A DNA stretch of 64,000 nucleotides, from the NCBI GenBank assembly GCA_050084985.1, contig JBITNC010000002.1, positions 14,012,001 through 14,076,000 on the forward strand, in the 5' to 3' direction. The notes beneath the pieces are model-generated. The model worked only from the letters and a program-made list of their open reading frames with translations. It searched no databases and was not told the DNA's origin. Position numbers and translations under genes: made by a program. The stretch is from Nageia nagi. Taxonomy: Eukaryota; Pinophyta. Below are positions 1 to 12,206 of the stretch, in pieces; position 1 is the first letter of the stretch; each line of letters opens with the position of its first letter.

Positions 1-470
1 AGATGCTCTCCTGCACCATTTATATCACAACCTTGAACATATTCTATATGAACTTGGTTCCTGAGGAATCTAGTAAGAAAAATGATGAGATCAATAACAT
101 GGCCATGACTTTTCACCATCTTAGGTGACCATCCTAATAGAGAGGTACAATGAGCACCCCTCCATTCAAGAGGTCCCATATCTTGTAGCCCTCACCCATG
201 TATGGACATATCATGACTTTATCTATAGCCATTATAATCTGCTCACCCTCTAAAGGGACCAAAAATATCATGTAGATATCCTCCAACATCACTATAATCT
301 CCCCTATTGGGAGCAAGAATGTGCATCTATTCATGTTCAAGTGCTCCCTAATCATGATCATGTAGGATGTATCTCTCTTGATAGTGAGAATCTAGGCTAC
401 TCCTTCTAGTCCAACTGCCTCCATCCAATCCTAGTTAGCATGTGTCAGTGTCACTCTAACCTTAGTCCAT
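1..470 (-). pseudogene. Plant mobile domain (PMD) fragment, runs off the left edge
   Basis: The minus strand reads through a block typical of the PMD family (aminotransferase-like plant mobile domain): a hydrophobic stretch ending in TFLLPIGEIIVMLEDIY followed by a VPLEGEQ turn. This matches the family pattern TFhLPxGEhTIThEDV...hPIxG. The longest open piece is 134-361; the frame continues past its TAG into positions 1-133 and upstream past other stops. PMD proteins occur as cellular genes (the MAIN/MAIL group) and as cargo of transposons. Here the surroundings are all transposon-derived, so I read it as captured cargo. It resembles the longer PMD pseudogene at 24220-26275 in motif and in mode of decay. 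Assignment to PMD is by motif only. Confidence 0.6.
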
Positions 471-819
471 AGCAGTCAAAACTTGTGTTGAAGTTTAATC
501 TAGCATAAATTTTAAGGTTTATTAGTCTTTGTTTGGTTAGTTTTACATTGTCTACTTTTAATTCAATTATCTCTATGTCTATGTCATTCCTGTAGGTCAT
601 CTAAGGTGCATGTTTGAGGTTGCATCTAGGTTTATGTTTTTATTTTTTTGCATGTTTTATCTTAGGAAAAATTATCTTAATCAAGGGTGACTAGTTTAAC
701 CTAGTCATCTAGGTTCCATATGACTGGTCTAGTCATCTAGATGATTCATCTAATCATTTGAGACTCATATGACCCCTAAATCATGTCGTTCAAGTGTCAA
801 ATAATTCATAGTTAATAAG
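471..819. other. Non-coding stretch
   Basis: AT-rich sequence without a recognisable frame. It holds short repeats of a TAGTCATCTAG-like motif around 700-760. Nothing else is seen. Confidence 0.5.
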
Positions 820-1325
820 TGTTGATCAGTATAGTGTAACCTCAAGGGTTTGGTTTGGTTGTGTTCTCCACTTCCCTCAATGGTAGATTCCTTGAAAGAG
901 CATAAGGTGGTGGGGATGTGCTCGTGTTGGTTTTCTACTCAATGTCTAGTTTATAGGTTGGTTTCTATCTATGTTTAAGGTTTAAAGTAACAAAAAATGA
1001 ATAAAAATATGGAGAGTTTGAGGAAAGGGATAAACAAAGAAACAATTAAAATAGGAAATTTACAACCCAAGCATTAGAGCATAAATAGCAATCCATAGCC
1101 AAGATTAAGAATAGTAGACTATCTCACACTTGGGGTCTTGCAATCACAATACATAGCCATAATTTGAAGAAAACATTCCACAGATAACATTCACAAAAGC
1201 AATAATAGCCACTTTGTTGCAAGAGGGCAAAGCATTATCTATTTGCATTATCATATGTGAATTGCTTTTACAGATTAGGGCAAATTTTCTAGAATGTTTA
1301 ACCTTCTTAATTTCTAAATACTAGC

Positions 1326-1333
1326 TATTTATA
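1326..1333 (-). promoter_or_regulatory. LTR TATA box
   Basis: Minus-strand TATAAATA, preceded by a GC-richer GGGGAAG block, at the position equivalent to the TATAAAT boxes at 4590-4596 and 33237-33243 in related LTRs. Confidence 0.45.
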
Positions 1334-1969
1334 CTTCCCCTCCTTTTGGGTGGTTGTATCTCATTAATGTACATTACTACTAGCATTGAATGAAAAAACT
1401 ACAATAGCACTATTTACATAAATGCTACAACTATGCTAGATTATACAATGAACAAGTACTAATCAACATTAACTATCTAAACTATTTGGGGATTTGTAAC
1501 TTCTAGTCAGCCATGTCCATAGAGCCATAATCTTTTTGACATGTCTTTGATTTCTCCTTCCTTATTCCTATAGCTATTTGAATATAACATTGTTGCTGAT
1601 TGAAGGTAGCACTATAGCTGATTGAATAGTTATTTGATTGCACATTGATTGATATAATTTGATTATATGCTTTATTAGCCTCCATTTGCTTCTTTGTAAT
1701 CTTTATGATCTCTACTATGGATGTTAGTAATCAGAGTAATGATGGTTGGTATACATTATGTTTTCTTAGATCAAGAAGAATTGCCACTATTATATGGAAA
1801 TGAGTTGGTGTTGACATATTAATAGGGCCCTGAGGGTCAAACACTTAAGATGAAGTGGACTCAAGTGTTCTTTCTCATGTACTACTCTTTTACTTGCTTA
1901 ATGGGCTCTATGTTCCTCTTTTGGGCTTTGTTGATGATCTGGTTCTTTAAAGACCCACTTTTTTTTACC

Positions 1970-2350
1970 AAAATTTGTGACATCATCCTTGAAAATCCTT
2001 GGGATCTATTGATATTCTAATTTGACCAAGATCCATTGATTCTAGCTAGATATTATAATGTCATCTCTCAAAATCCTTGGGTACTATTTATATTTTGATT
2101 CAACTAGGACCTGCTTATTTTAGTCAAAAATCATGATGTCATCTTTCAAAATCCTCAAGCTCTATTGATGATCTAGTTCTTCTGGGACCTACTAATTTTC
2201 ACAAAAAAATGTGACATCACTTTCTAAAATCATTGGGATCTATTTATATTCTTCAAAAGTCTTCACCCTCCATTCCTTGTTTTGGGACCTACTAATTTTG
2301 ATCAAAAACTATGACATCATCCTTCAAAATCCCTAAGCACTATTGATATT
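1970..2350. repeat. Degenerate tandem repeats of 75-100 bp inside the divergent LTR
   Basis: Five blocks of the form TGACATCATCCTTGAAAATC followed by a CTATTGATATTC-like tail begin near 1979, 2059, 2133, 2211 and 2310. The 4080 LTR has only about two equivalent blocks near 5210-5340, so this copy has expanded. Confidence 0.6.
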
Positions 2351-2856
2351 CTTCAATAATGGAACTCTAAATATGTACATGTTTTGGACATTTGTGCTAA
2401 TAATTTCTAAAGACTCTAAAGCAATAAACATGACTTTGGGAACTTTTACATTCATGACTTCTTGAGTATACTTGGAGAAAATGACATGATTCCTAGGGAC
2501 TCTCAACTCTCAATCACTAAAGAATAAAAGAATACAAAATTGACACAAGTCTCATTGATATAACTCCTAGGTAACTTTATTTACATATTTCCTGAGTACT
2601 AAATAATGAAAAAATTCTTGGGTGATTTTATTTACTAAACAAAATGACTCCCAATAGTGTAAGGAAAAGTAATGAGAGGAGGGGAAGAATTTATACAAAA
2701 ATTTTACAAGTCGTGAAGATCCTAAAAGAATAGTGTTTCCCCTAGGTACTCTTATATACATAGCTCCTGGGTACTAAAGAATAAAATAATAAAGAATGAA
2801 TAATAGTAGAATTACCCAAATTTTGAGTGTTATTTTGGAAGAATATAGTAAGTTTT

Positions 2857-4079
2857 AAACTTTTTAACATGTAAGCAAATTACAATACATAAAACAACAT
2901 GCATTTTTTGAAACCACTTAAATACATTTATGCATATGTAATTATCTGGTGTAAGTTCTAATCTCTATAACTTTGGCCAATATTATTCCAATATGTATCA
3001 TCATTGGAGCCTTAGTGGAAGGTTTGAATATTCATCAAACCATAATTGAAAATGGTTTGGAATTGTCTATTTTAGTTGTGAGTTTTCAAGTAGACATGTT
3101 TGCACAATGTGGAATAATACACAAGTCCCTGCATTATTTAACAAAATGTATCAAGATGACACCATTTCTATGGATTAAAAATACTTGGAAGGTATTTAAT
3201 TTGTGACTATGATAATGATGCCCTAAAACTCTTTACTCTATTAAAAACTTTGAGTGCTAACCCTTACAACCTAACCTTGGTTATTGTTCTACTTGCTTTC
3301 AACCCCCCTACTAGTCTAGTGGATGAGGATTGCATATCTTTTAATAGCATGAATATATGGTATAGTTATTGCATTATTCCTAGGTTAAATCAAACCAAAA
3401 TAATAAAATAACAATGGATAATAAACCATCATTATCAAGATATATGGGATATGAAGCAAAAGGTGAGATGACGATCTACCTTCTTTAGTGGTGGTTCCTC
3501 ATTGGGTGGCCCTCCCCTAGACCTATTGCTACCATGTCACTCTCTACTCCATTATCCACACATCTCATAATCAACTCTTTAGTCAACCTTAGTTGCTATT
3601 AGTCATCGTTTGCTATAGTCCAAATGCTCATAACTTTAATAGTTTGCTATTTTTTTTACATGCATAGTAAAACCCCCTTCTTATATTTTTATTTTTTATT
3701 TTTTATTTTTTCCCTAATAGATATACTAGAAACCTTCCAATCATCCAGATAATTTTCTCAAATCATAGTCACCTAAATGATCCTACATTCATTTGAACAA
3801 TTTGCTCTTTCTTGGTATCACTTTATAAAACTTCCATCATGATCATCATTCTTTGATTTGTTCAATCAAATAGTTAAGTATCCTATCTTTTCATCAATTA
3901 CACCTTCCCATTTGATAGGGAGAGCTTCACACATGGTTTAAAACTCATCAAAATTTTCTAAGTTTAGCAGGTACAACATAACTTTGTCAGGGGTATCTCA
4001 GATGCATAATCAACCTTCCTTGCATTACAAGTGTTCGTTGTAAAATTATTAGCTTAATATGATTGATTAGAGATTGACA
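2857..4079. other. Intervening DNA, no recognised gene
   Basis: AT-rich, with a T-rich low-complexity run near 3655-3715. A 77-codon open frame at 2973-3206 (+) matches no family I recognise and may be chance. No LTR ends or domain motifs are visible. Confidence 0.4.
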
Positions 4080-5857
4080 TGTTGATCAGTATAATGTAAC
4101 CTCAAAGGATTTGTTCTGGTCAAGTTCTTCATTTTTTGCAATAGTAGGTTCCTTGAAAGAGTAGAAGGTGGTGGGAATGCACTCATGTTGGTTTTATGCT
4201 CAATCTCTAGGTTATAGGCTAATTGCTATCTATTGTAAAGGTTTAAAGTAACAGGAAATAGATAAAAAGTAGAGAGTTATTAGAAATATATGAACACATT
4301 AAACTAACATTTAAACAAGAACTACATAGCCTAGGCATTGCAGCATAGGTAGCAATCCATAGCCAAGAATAAGAATAGCAAGATATCTTACCTTTGGGGT
4401 CTTGTAATCATAATACACAGCCATAACTTAAGACAACATTCCATACATAATATTCATAAAAGCAATAAATAACCACTTGTTTCAAAATGGAAAAGCATTA
4501 TCTATTTTTATTATCATGTATGAAGGCACCTTATAGACCTAGACAAATTTGCTAGAATGTCCTACCTCATTGATTTCTAATAGTCCACCATTTATACATT
4601 TACATGCCCTATTGGGTTGTTGTTTATCATTAATATACATAATTACTCCTCTCAATTAAATCTAGAAAAGAAAACTATTTATAATAAATATTACAACTAT
4701 GTTAGAAAACACGATAAATAAGTACCAACAATATGATTATCTGGGAATTTACAATTTTTGAATAGTTGTATCCATTAACCATAATCTTCCTAACATATCA
4801 TTGACTGCTCCCTTTTTTGGTCTTGTAGTTTATTGAAGATGATACTATAGCTAATTTAAGAAGTATTCATCTATAATTTGATAGGTATGATCTAGTACTA
4901 TGCTCTATCGATAGTCATCTACTTCTTTGCAACCATTGATGATCCATACTATAGTTCTAATTAAATAGATTAATGGGGGTGATGAATAATATATCAAGTT
5001 AGTTCAAAAAGAAACTTTCACTATTATGTAGAATTAAGTTGAAGTTGACACATTAATAAGGCCCAAAGGTCTAACACTTAAGATGAAGTGGGCCTAGGTG
5101 TACTTTTTACCCATTACTTTTACCTTAGTCTAGCAGGTTCTATTTCTTTTCTTTTGGCCTAATTAATGATCTAGATCTCTTTAGTATTTGCTAATTTTGG
5201 CAAAAAGTTCTTGCATCATTGCTTAGAATCGATGGGCTCTATTTGGTATCTTCATGAATCATTACCTTCCATTACTTATTCTAGGACCCATTAATGATGA
5301 TATCGATGTTGAAAATTGGTGGGTTCTATTTACTTTTGAGCATCTCTCATTGACTATTTGGATATAACTTGGGCCCACTTTTACAACAACTCTTGAACAC
5401 TATATTTACAACAAATCCTAGACACTATATTTATAACAACTATTAGACATTGTATTTACAACAAGTCTCAAACATTGTATTTACAAGAGCTCCTAAATAT
5501 TGTATTTACAACAAGTCTCAAACATTGTATTTTACAACTCCTGAACATTGTATTTCACGACAACTCTCGCACATGTGTCTTCTATACATACAATTTCTAG
5601 CTCCTTTGACTGCTAACATGATTTAAGGTTTATCCTCAAGAGTTATTTGCAACACCTACTAGATTTTGACTACAAATTTATAAAACAAAATATCAAAGAC
5701 AAAGACTTATATATAGAATAATTGAATGTTGACAACACCAAAAAAAAATTAAACTTAAAAATAACAGAAGACTCAAAAGAATTTTTTGAAAACAATGAAA
5801 GAATAGAAGAATGATAGTGTGTTACCCTAACTCAAAGTGCAATTCTAAAATAATATA
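4080..5857 (-). repeat. 3' LTR of the minus-strand host element
   Basis: Aligns over its full length with 32728-34515. It starts (plus view) with TGTTGATCAG and ends near TAATATA, which is a mutated minus-strand TGTATTC start. The interior side (minus strand) carries a CCCCTAAAGTCACTAGAAGA motif directly before the LTR. This resembles the ...GATGTCACCAAAA motif before the 3' LTR at 47728 and supports this boundary. A minus-strand TATAAAT lies at 4590-4596. Confidence 0.8.
5383..5568. repeat. 25-bp minisatellite inside the LTR
   Basis: About seven degenerate copies of a 25-bp unit of the form ACAACAACTCCTAGACATTG + TATTT. The same array sits at the equivalent place in the partner LTR (34047-34240), so it predates insertion of this copy. 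It is absent from the divergent LTR at 820. Confidence 0.75.
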
Positions 5858-5899
5858 ATCTTCTAGTGACTTTAGGGGTCTACTCTTATTGGAGAGTAG

Positions 5900-8800
5900 G
5901 ACCCATTATTTGTTGCTTCTAGTTGCTTGTTTAGATGTAGATTTCATAGGAGTCTCAAGTGGTGGAATTAGCTCTGCTAAGAGGAAGGGGTGCATCTTCT
6001 TATTTAAATCCTTAAGGTCTTGATAGTCAACTTGTGACAAAATAGGGGATGCTTGAATCTTCATAATATATGCTCTAAAACTTGTTAGAACATTCTCTAG
6101 CCTCCTAGGATGTAGGAACCATATAATTACTTCTTGGGTGAGATCATTTATTTATTTTAAGTATGAGATTTACTTCTTAAAAAAATATTATTCAAGGAAT
6201 TAAATGGTATTAGCTACCCATCTAGCAGCGCTACCCTGTACATTCTATTTCTCCATAATTTGAGAGCTTTCATTTCAATTAAAGAATTAAAGAATTTGTT
6301 AATAAAGCCTAGTTCTATTATGAGCTAGTATCTACTACTTTTCAAATTGAAAAACAAATTTTGAAGTTCACATATATCCTAGATCCTTCTCAAATATGAT
6401 TATCTTGTTCTAGGAGTAATGGTAACTATATCTTTCTTATTCAAGACTCTCAACCAGCTTTGCATTTTTTTAATAACTGACCTTGGTATATATAGAGCCA
6501 ATCGATGGAGAGTGGTATGTGTGTTGAACTATTTGATATCTTGTATTATCTATTTTTTTAACAAATGCAAGTGTGATAAAATCACCATCATGTCTCTGAC
6601 TTGCTCCACTAGGGATTTTTTGAAACATTTTATGAGTAGTAATAGTTTTGAGTTGTTATCATATAATACTTTGTTAGTTGCTATAACAGTTTGTAACTTG
6701 GCCTCAACCTACTTGAATTTTTGGCCATTTATAATTGTAACCTAAGCTTTAAGATCTTGTATGGTTTGATTTGCATTATCTAGCTCAACCTTTATTTTTA
6801 TCAAGCCCTTCTCAAATTCTAACTTTTGCTTATAAACCTTTATAAGTAGGTCTTTGTTTTTATTCTTTAGCCTAGCCATTATTTTGTCTTTAAGGGAGTA
6901 GTCTTGTTTATATTGATCTATTTTCTTATTCAATCTATCTATTTGAGTCTCCATTGCTTGAAGACTCTTACCAACCACCATTGAAGTATTTATAAGGTAT
7001 CTGGATCGATCAATTATCAGAGCACTCTATATACTTACATCAATGATAACCATGGGAGTAGTATCCAATTTTTCTTTGAAAGACATTTGTGCTATCTTAA
7101 TATCTCCCATTTTTATTACCTTACTCAAAATTCTCAACTATTGCTCATAGAGCACATGGGGTTTATTAACAAAATTTACCCAATCAATGGGTTCTACAAT
7201 TTGCATAGAAAAAATGATTTAATCTCCTCCTAGGAGGCTATAGAAATTAAATAATGAGGATTATTTACACCTAAGGTGGACATTGTGACCTATTGAGTGG
7301 GTACTAATTGCTTTGGAGGTGTAGAATCTTGAATTTTTATGTCTTTTTCTTTTTTCTCCATGACCTTATATTCATCATCAACCTTTTCCATTGGGTTAGA
7401 GTTTGCTTTCTTATTGGATTCATTATCATCATCATCACCATCATCACTTGGTCCACCATTGGGTGTAGCTTCCATAGATCTTACTGCTTTAAGTACATTT
7501 CCCTGCTTTGTTGAATTTCTATGTGTTTTTTTTTTGGACTTCTTTCTTTTGTAAAACGTTCTCTTTTTCAAGGACTTCCTCCTGAGTAGTAGTATCTATG
7601 TTTTGAGGCTCTTATAATTCCTTTCCATAAAATATTTTTATCTTCTTTATTGTAACTTTTGACATCTCTTCTATGATTTTGGGAGGTGGAGGCATAGTCC
7701 TTTGTGATTTGGGCTATGTAGTGCGGGGTCTCTTTACTATTTTTTTTCTCTTTTTTTAGGGTCTATTATTTTTGAGCAAGGGTTTCAATTCTCCTTCTCT
7801 TTTTTAGAGATGAATCCCAAGAAGTAGTAGCAATATCTAAGGGGTTTTGTTCTCCCTTCTTGTCAGGCTCTTTTAGGCTAGATGGTTGTCCAATCTCTAT
7901 TTATCTCACTCCTGTAACTATTTTTCCTCAAAAACTAGGGGGAATAGGCTATCCCAACTCTAGTATTAGAATACTCTAACTCCCAAAACATATCATATTT
8001 GAATTTCTTAAATAATTTATTCTCAATGTGATGGATCTTTGTTGTGTGTTCAAATCTAAATCTTATGAAATAATGAACTTTATTAGGACCCCAACCCAAA
8101 TTTGTTAGTTGGGTGAGGACATCTGGGCTAAGGAAAAAGTCTTTTTGCTTGTTTTCTTAGCTCCTATACTTTTTAATCCCCTCAATGATCATCCATGCCT
8201 TGTTCAAGGGTGTAAATTCCTATTTAGGGTGCATTTTTGCTTCTTGCTCAATTTTATTTACAAAATATTCTATATGAGGTATATACTCATGGGCAAAGGT
8301 TTGATGCTTCTTGCCTAACCTTATTATTTTTATCATCTCCCTTGAAGGGTCATACATCTAAGGATCTTCTACCATATCTAGTTTGAAATTTTGTACAATA
8401 AATTTTGCTATACTATCTTTACAACCTACTTCTCAAAGAGTGAAATTTTTAGTAGAAGCTGATATATCTACAATATATTTAAAACTACCCCTAGACCCAT
8501 ACTCGGTATTTATAGCACATATTTGCATACCCATATCTATGGAATATATCCAAGAAGTTACATACTTTGGAAAGAAAAAAGGATTTTCAAAATAACCATA
8601 CCTCATAATCATGGTGCAGTCTTTGAGAAAATACCAATCATCAACCTTATTTTCTCCCTATAGCTTGTAGATAGCACTATTGAGTAGTTTGCTAGGGAAC
8701 CTTCCTATCAAAATTTGCACTATCATTATATAAATTTTATCAATGAACTCATAATATGATCCATGCAACTTGCTTAAGATTGGAACCTTTAAATCAATTG

Positions 8801-9840
8801 GTAATGGTCCAATACTTAGGTTTGCCTACTGAATTGGTAGTCTTGCCTTCATAAGTTTTTCAAGGTTTTGATGGGCAAGGAGTCACCAAAGATATGAAGA
8901 GTGTTTAAAGTATGATTTTCTAATTTTGAAAAGACATCTCTTTATCTCATTAGAAATGAAGGTCAGGATGTCATAGCAGATGTGTGCCTCTATGATATTA
9001 TAAGCCATATGCACCATGGCTTCATTTGCTTCTATTTAGGTTTTCTTTCCCATAATAATTGCCAATGTCTATAGCACCTCTATATCCCTCTTATTTTCAA
9101 ATAGAGCTATTTGATAGCTTGGATAGAGCTATGTGGTTCTTCTTCTCTAATATCTTTCACCAATCCATTTAATCATTTCATCTTCTTTTTTATAAAAATC
9201 ACCTTTCTCTTTTTTTTTAAATCTATCTATTTATTCACATGGAAAGTCCAATAAACTGAGACAATAAATTCTTAAAGAATAGAATGAGGGGATTAGTCAA
9301 GTATTACTTCAAATTTTGGGTCTAACTATTCTTCCTACTCTTGGTCCTTGAACATTCCTATTTCATAACTTTACTGGTTATGCCTATGTGCCATTGAATA
9401 TAATAACTTAGGTTAGGTGAATGATACATAAGGCACATAATAAACCAAACCCTAGTCAATCATGACATCTCTCTTTAAGTGTGCTAATTATTTCCCTTTT
9501 TTAGCAACTTTGAGACTCATATGCTTCAAAAGGATGTAATTGGGGTTAACCTTCCATGTATCAATGTGGTTCATCAGCCCCATCTCAGTCCAGTTCACCC
9601 CCAAAGCATTTTCAAGGTATTCCTCTTGAATGGAAATTAGGTTGGCATCCAATTATTCTACTTTAGCTAGAGTTGATGGTTTGGAATTCATCATGATGTC
9701 AAAACATTTTTTAGAACCTTTAGTTTGCATTTGGAACTTGGAATCCACACTCTATAAGGTCCTTCAACTCTATCTCTCCTTACTTAATTCAACTCTATGA
9801 ACATTATGCTATGGTTACCATGGAAACTTGTATGCTCAAA
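5900..9840 (-). pseudogene. Extra ORF between integrase and 3' LTR of the host element (decayed)
   Basis: The minus strand downstream of integrase keeps long protein-like stretches broken by stops and shifts. In order they are: a region near 9700-9480 containing GLMNHIDTWKVNPNYILL; a Lys- and Asp-rich segment at 7290-7571 with a DDGDDDD run; and a coiled coil at 6742-6981 rich in Leu, Lys and Ile heptads. A C-terminal part with an LWRN motif near 6230 resembles ELWRSND of the extra ORF at 44149-47632. Position, size and plan (globular, charged linker, coiled coil, C-terminal domain) match that ORF. Function is unknown. Plant gypsy elements sometimes carry such third ORFs (env-like, or of unknown role); I see no signal peptide or clear membrane anchor. 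Confidence 0.5.
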
Positions 9841-10149
9841 AATGACTAAGTGTTTAGTTGGAGGGTAAGAAGGATGTTTTATTCATCCAAGGTTTGTGAC
9901 TAACATATATTAATAGCAATTAATACTTGGGATGTCAAGATCCATGCATCATATAAATTAGGTGTCAACAGGTTGGATATGTCAAATTGAAGTGCACCAA
10001 TTTTAAATTAGGGTAATAGTACAATAGTTTGAAAAATCCAAGGAAATATTTTCTTAAATGCTACTCTATTTAGTTAACAGCTTAGCAGCATACTGACATC
10101 AACTCTACACCATGCTAAATTAATGTTGAGCTCTAACAATTACCTACTT

Positions 10150-11400
10150 TCTTGGAAGATGTGTCTAAAAGATGTACAAGCCTAAAATTTTATTTTATTT
10201 TTCTTTGAAATTATCTACATTATACAATTTTTAGTAGGTGTTACAAAATCACCTTATCACCTAGTAATACTTTAAATAGATCTTGTTAGTAAGAATAGAT
10301 AATTCTCATGATCTAATGATGTCTTGTAATTTGAATGCATTACTTTGCATGGCTTGAGTGATGATATAAGGTCCACTCCAAAGAGATCCAAATTTTTGGT
10401 GTCTTTTGGGCTTTGCTCTCTTCTCATCCCATTTGAGAATAATATCACTTAGTTCAAACTTCACCTAGAAAAACTTTTTCTTATCAAACCATTTCTTGAT
10501 AATGTGCCAGTGATGCTAAAATAACTCATATGCTTTGTTCTGATCTTCTTCCAACTTTAGGAGGTGATTATACTTGGATTATAGTGGCTTGAAGTCATGG
10601 TCCTCTATTTTTTATGATGTTTAATGTTAATAATTCAATGTGTATTATCAATACAAGTATTTTATCATATACCAATGTATATGAAGATGTTTTGATTGCT
10701 GATTTAACGTTGATCGTATCTACCCATAATGTAAATCCAATTGTGTATGCCATTATTTGAGATTCCTTTCAATTATTCTTTTAATGATCTAGGTTAGGTT
10801 TTTATTAGTTGATTTAGTTAACCCATTACCTTCAAGGTAATAATTTGAAGAGAATAATTAGTATATCCCATATTCAGCAACAAATTTTGACAAGTTACCT
10901 CTAATAAATGTCAGACCATTTTCTAAGATAATACTTTGTAGAATTCCAAAGCAAGTGATTATTCTTTTGATCATTTCTATCACTACTTCTTTATCTACAT
11001 TCTTACATGGCATAGCTTCTGACCATCTAGTCAAGTAATCTATTGCAATCAAGATGAATTTATGGCCTACTAAGGAATTTGGGTTTATAACACCAATGAA
11101 GTCCATACCTCATTGTTGGAAGGGTTCCTCAACTACCACATGTTTAAGAGGCATAACAATTTGCCTTTTTTTCCTATAAACCCACTACATTTGTTACATT
11201 CCTAGGCAATCTTGAATGAATATTGAAATATGGTGGGCCAATAATACCCATCTTGTAATATTTTTGTTCTTATAGTTGGTCCACTATAATGCCCATCAGA
11301 GAATCCATGATGAAATTCATGCAATATTCTCTAGGATTCATCATGATTCACACATCTTAATAGGGTTTGATCAAAGTTTTTTCTATACAAATAGTCATCT
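10150..11400 (-). pseudogene. Integrase of the minus-strand host element
   Basis: The minus strand shows an integrase zinc-binding region near 11340-11150 (GHYSG, GYYWPT, CNKC) and then the core. The core starts at the MDFIGVINPN block (first catalytic Asp) and continues with TRWSEAMP and an IILENGLTF block, where the usual SDNG has become LENG. A third block, NGLTKSTNKNL, has Lys in place of the catalytic Glu. A C-terminal part with RHQKFGSLWSGPYII closes it near 10200. Stops and the loss of two of the three catalytic acids make it non-functional. It is closest to the integrase at 42573-43665. Confidence 0.8.
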
Positions 11401-11489
11401 ATGATCATAAACTTCAAGGCATGTAGCTTGAATCTCCTTCTCTAAAATCTATCTAGAGATTTAAGACATTTATTAGTTTGAAAATAAAA

Positions 11490-12201
11490 AATAAGTTACT
11501 TAATCCATTCACTTTCTTTATTAAGTTGTTGCTCATCCTCTATAATAGCAATCATATGTGAAGCTTCAACTATATTTTCATATAAATCCCTACCTCTAAT
11601 CAACTTGATTGGTTTAATTTCTATATCATATTCCATTATTTTAGTAATCCAAACAATCTTTCCTTCACCTAAGTATCCTTGTAAAACATAATTTCTTACA
11701 TCTAGATGGATAGTAAATATAAGGATTGTGTCATGGGAGACATAATAATTGAATTTTTTAAGTCTTTTCATTATGGAAAATACTTGCTTTTTAATAAATT
11801 AATACCTTTTCTAGTGCTGATGCAGTGTTTGGCTATGAAAGGTAATCAGATGTTCTTCTTTCTTATCATCTTTTTGTGCTAGAATTATAGCAATGCTTCT
11901 TTCTACTCCATATGCATACATAATGAAATCTTTTGACATATCAAGATTTTTAAGTACATGAGCTTCTATTCTAACCATTTCAATTTCTTTAAAGGCAAGT
12001 TTTGCTTCATCTAACTAAGATAATATAATATCTTTCTTTAGCATTGAAATGATTGAGGATACAATCTTTGAAAAATCATTAATAAATTTTCTAACAAAAT
12101 TAATCTAACCAAGGAATGATTGCAAGGCTTTCTTATTGAAGGGGAGTGGTAATGCTTCAATAGCTTTCACTCCATCTAAATCAATTACTAATCCTTTCTC
12201 T
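11490..12201 (-). pseudogene. RT C-terminal part and RNase H of the host element (left of the insertion)
   Basis: Immediately left of the inserted LTR the minus strand resumes the RT 'thumb/connection' with a GLVIDLDGVKAIEALPLP motif, then FVRKFINDFSKI. An RNase H follows with DFIMYAYGVERSIAIILAQK and a tail at 11496-11771 (HLDVRNYVLQGYLGEGK). The counterpart at 41750-42485 has the same blocks. The reading frame joins the RT half on the far side of the insertion if one AATAT copy is counted, which shows the two pieces were one gene. Confidence 0.85.
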
Positions 12202-12206
12202 AATAT
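12202..12206. repeat. Target-site duplication AATAT (left copy)
   Basis: AATAT directly precedes the TGTAGACACC start of the left LTR; the identical AATAT follows the right LTR at 28553-28557. Five base pairs is the usual gypsy duplication. Confidence 0.9.

Larger units (their letters stand above)
820..2856 (-). repeat. Divergent LTR, same family as the 4080 and 32728 LTRs
   Basis: From TGTTGATCAGTATAGTGTAA onward the sequence aligns almost line by line with the LTRs at 4080 and 32728: the GTAGGTTCCTTGAAAGAG-like block, the GGGGTCTTG block and the AATCCATAGCCAAGA-like block. The middle is longer and made of degenerate repeats. Orientation is inferred from those two LTRs. On the minus strand a TATAAATA box lies at 1326-1333, in the same relative place as the TATA boxes of the other two copies. 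No matching partner is seen, so this is a solo LTR or one end of an element whose other end lies left of the window. The right boundary (about 2856) rests on a weak match to GAATATA. Confidence 0.65.

Noticed and set aside
2973-3206. Possible small gene (77 codons)
   Set aside because: No family resemblance, no neighbour in frame, in AT-rich spacer; probably chance.
5383-5568. CRISPR-like row of short repeats
   Set aside because: Units are contiguous, degenerate and without spacers, inside a plant LTR: a minisatellite.
7308-7554. Phe- and Ser-rich ORFs on the plus strand
   Set aside because: Shadows of the Lys/Asp-rich minus-strand segment of the extra ORF.
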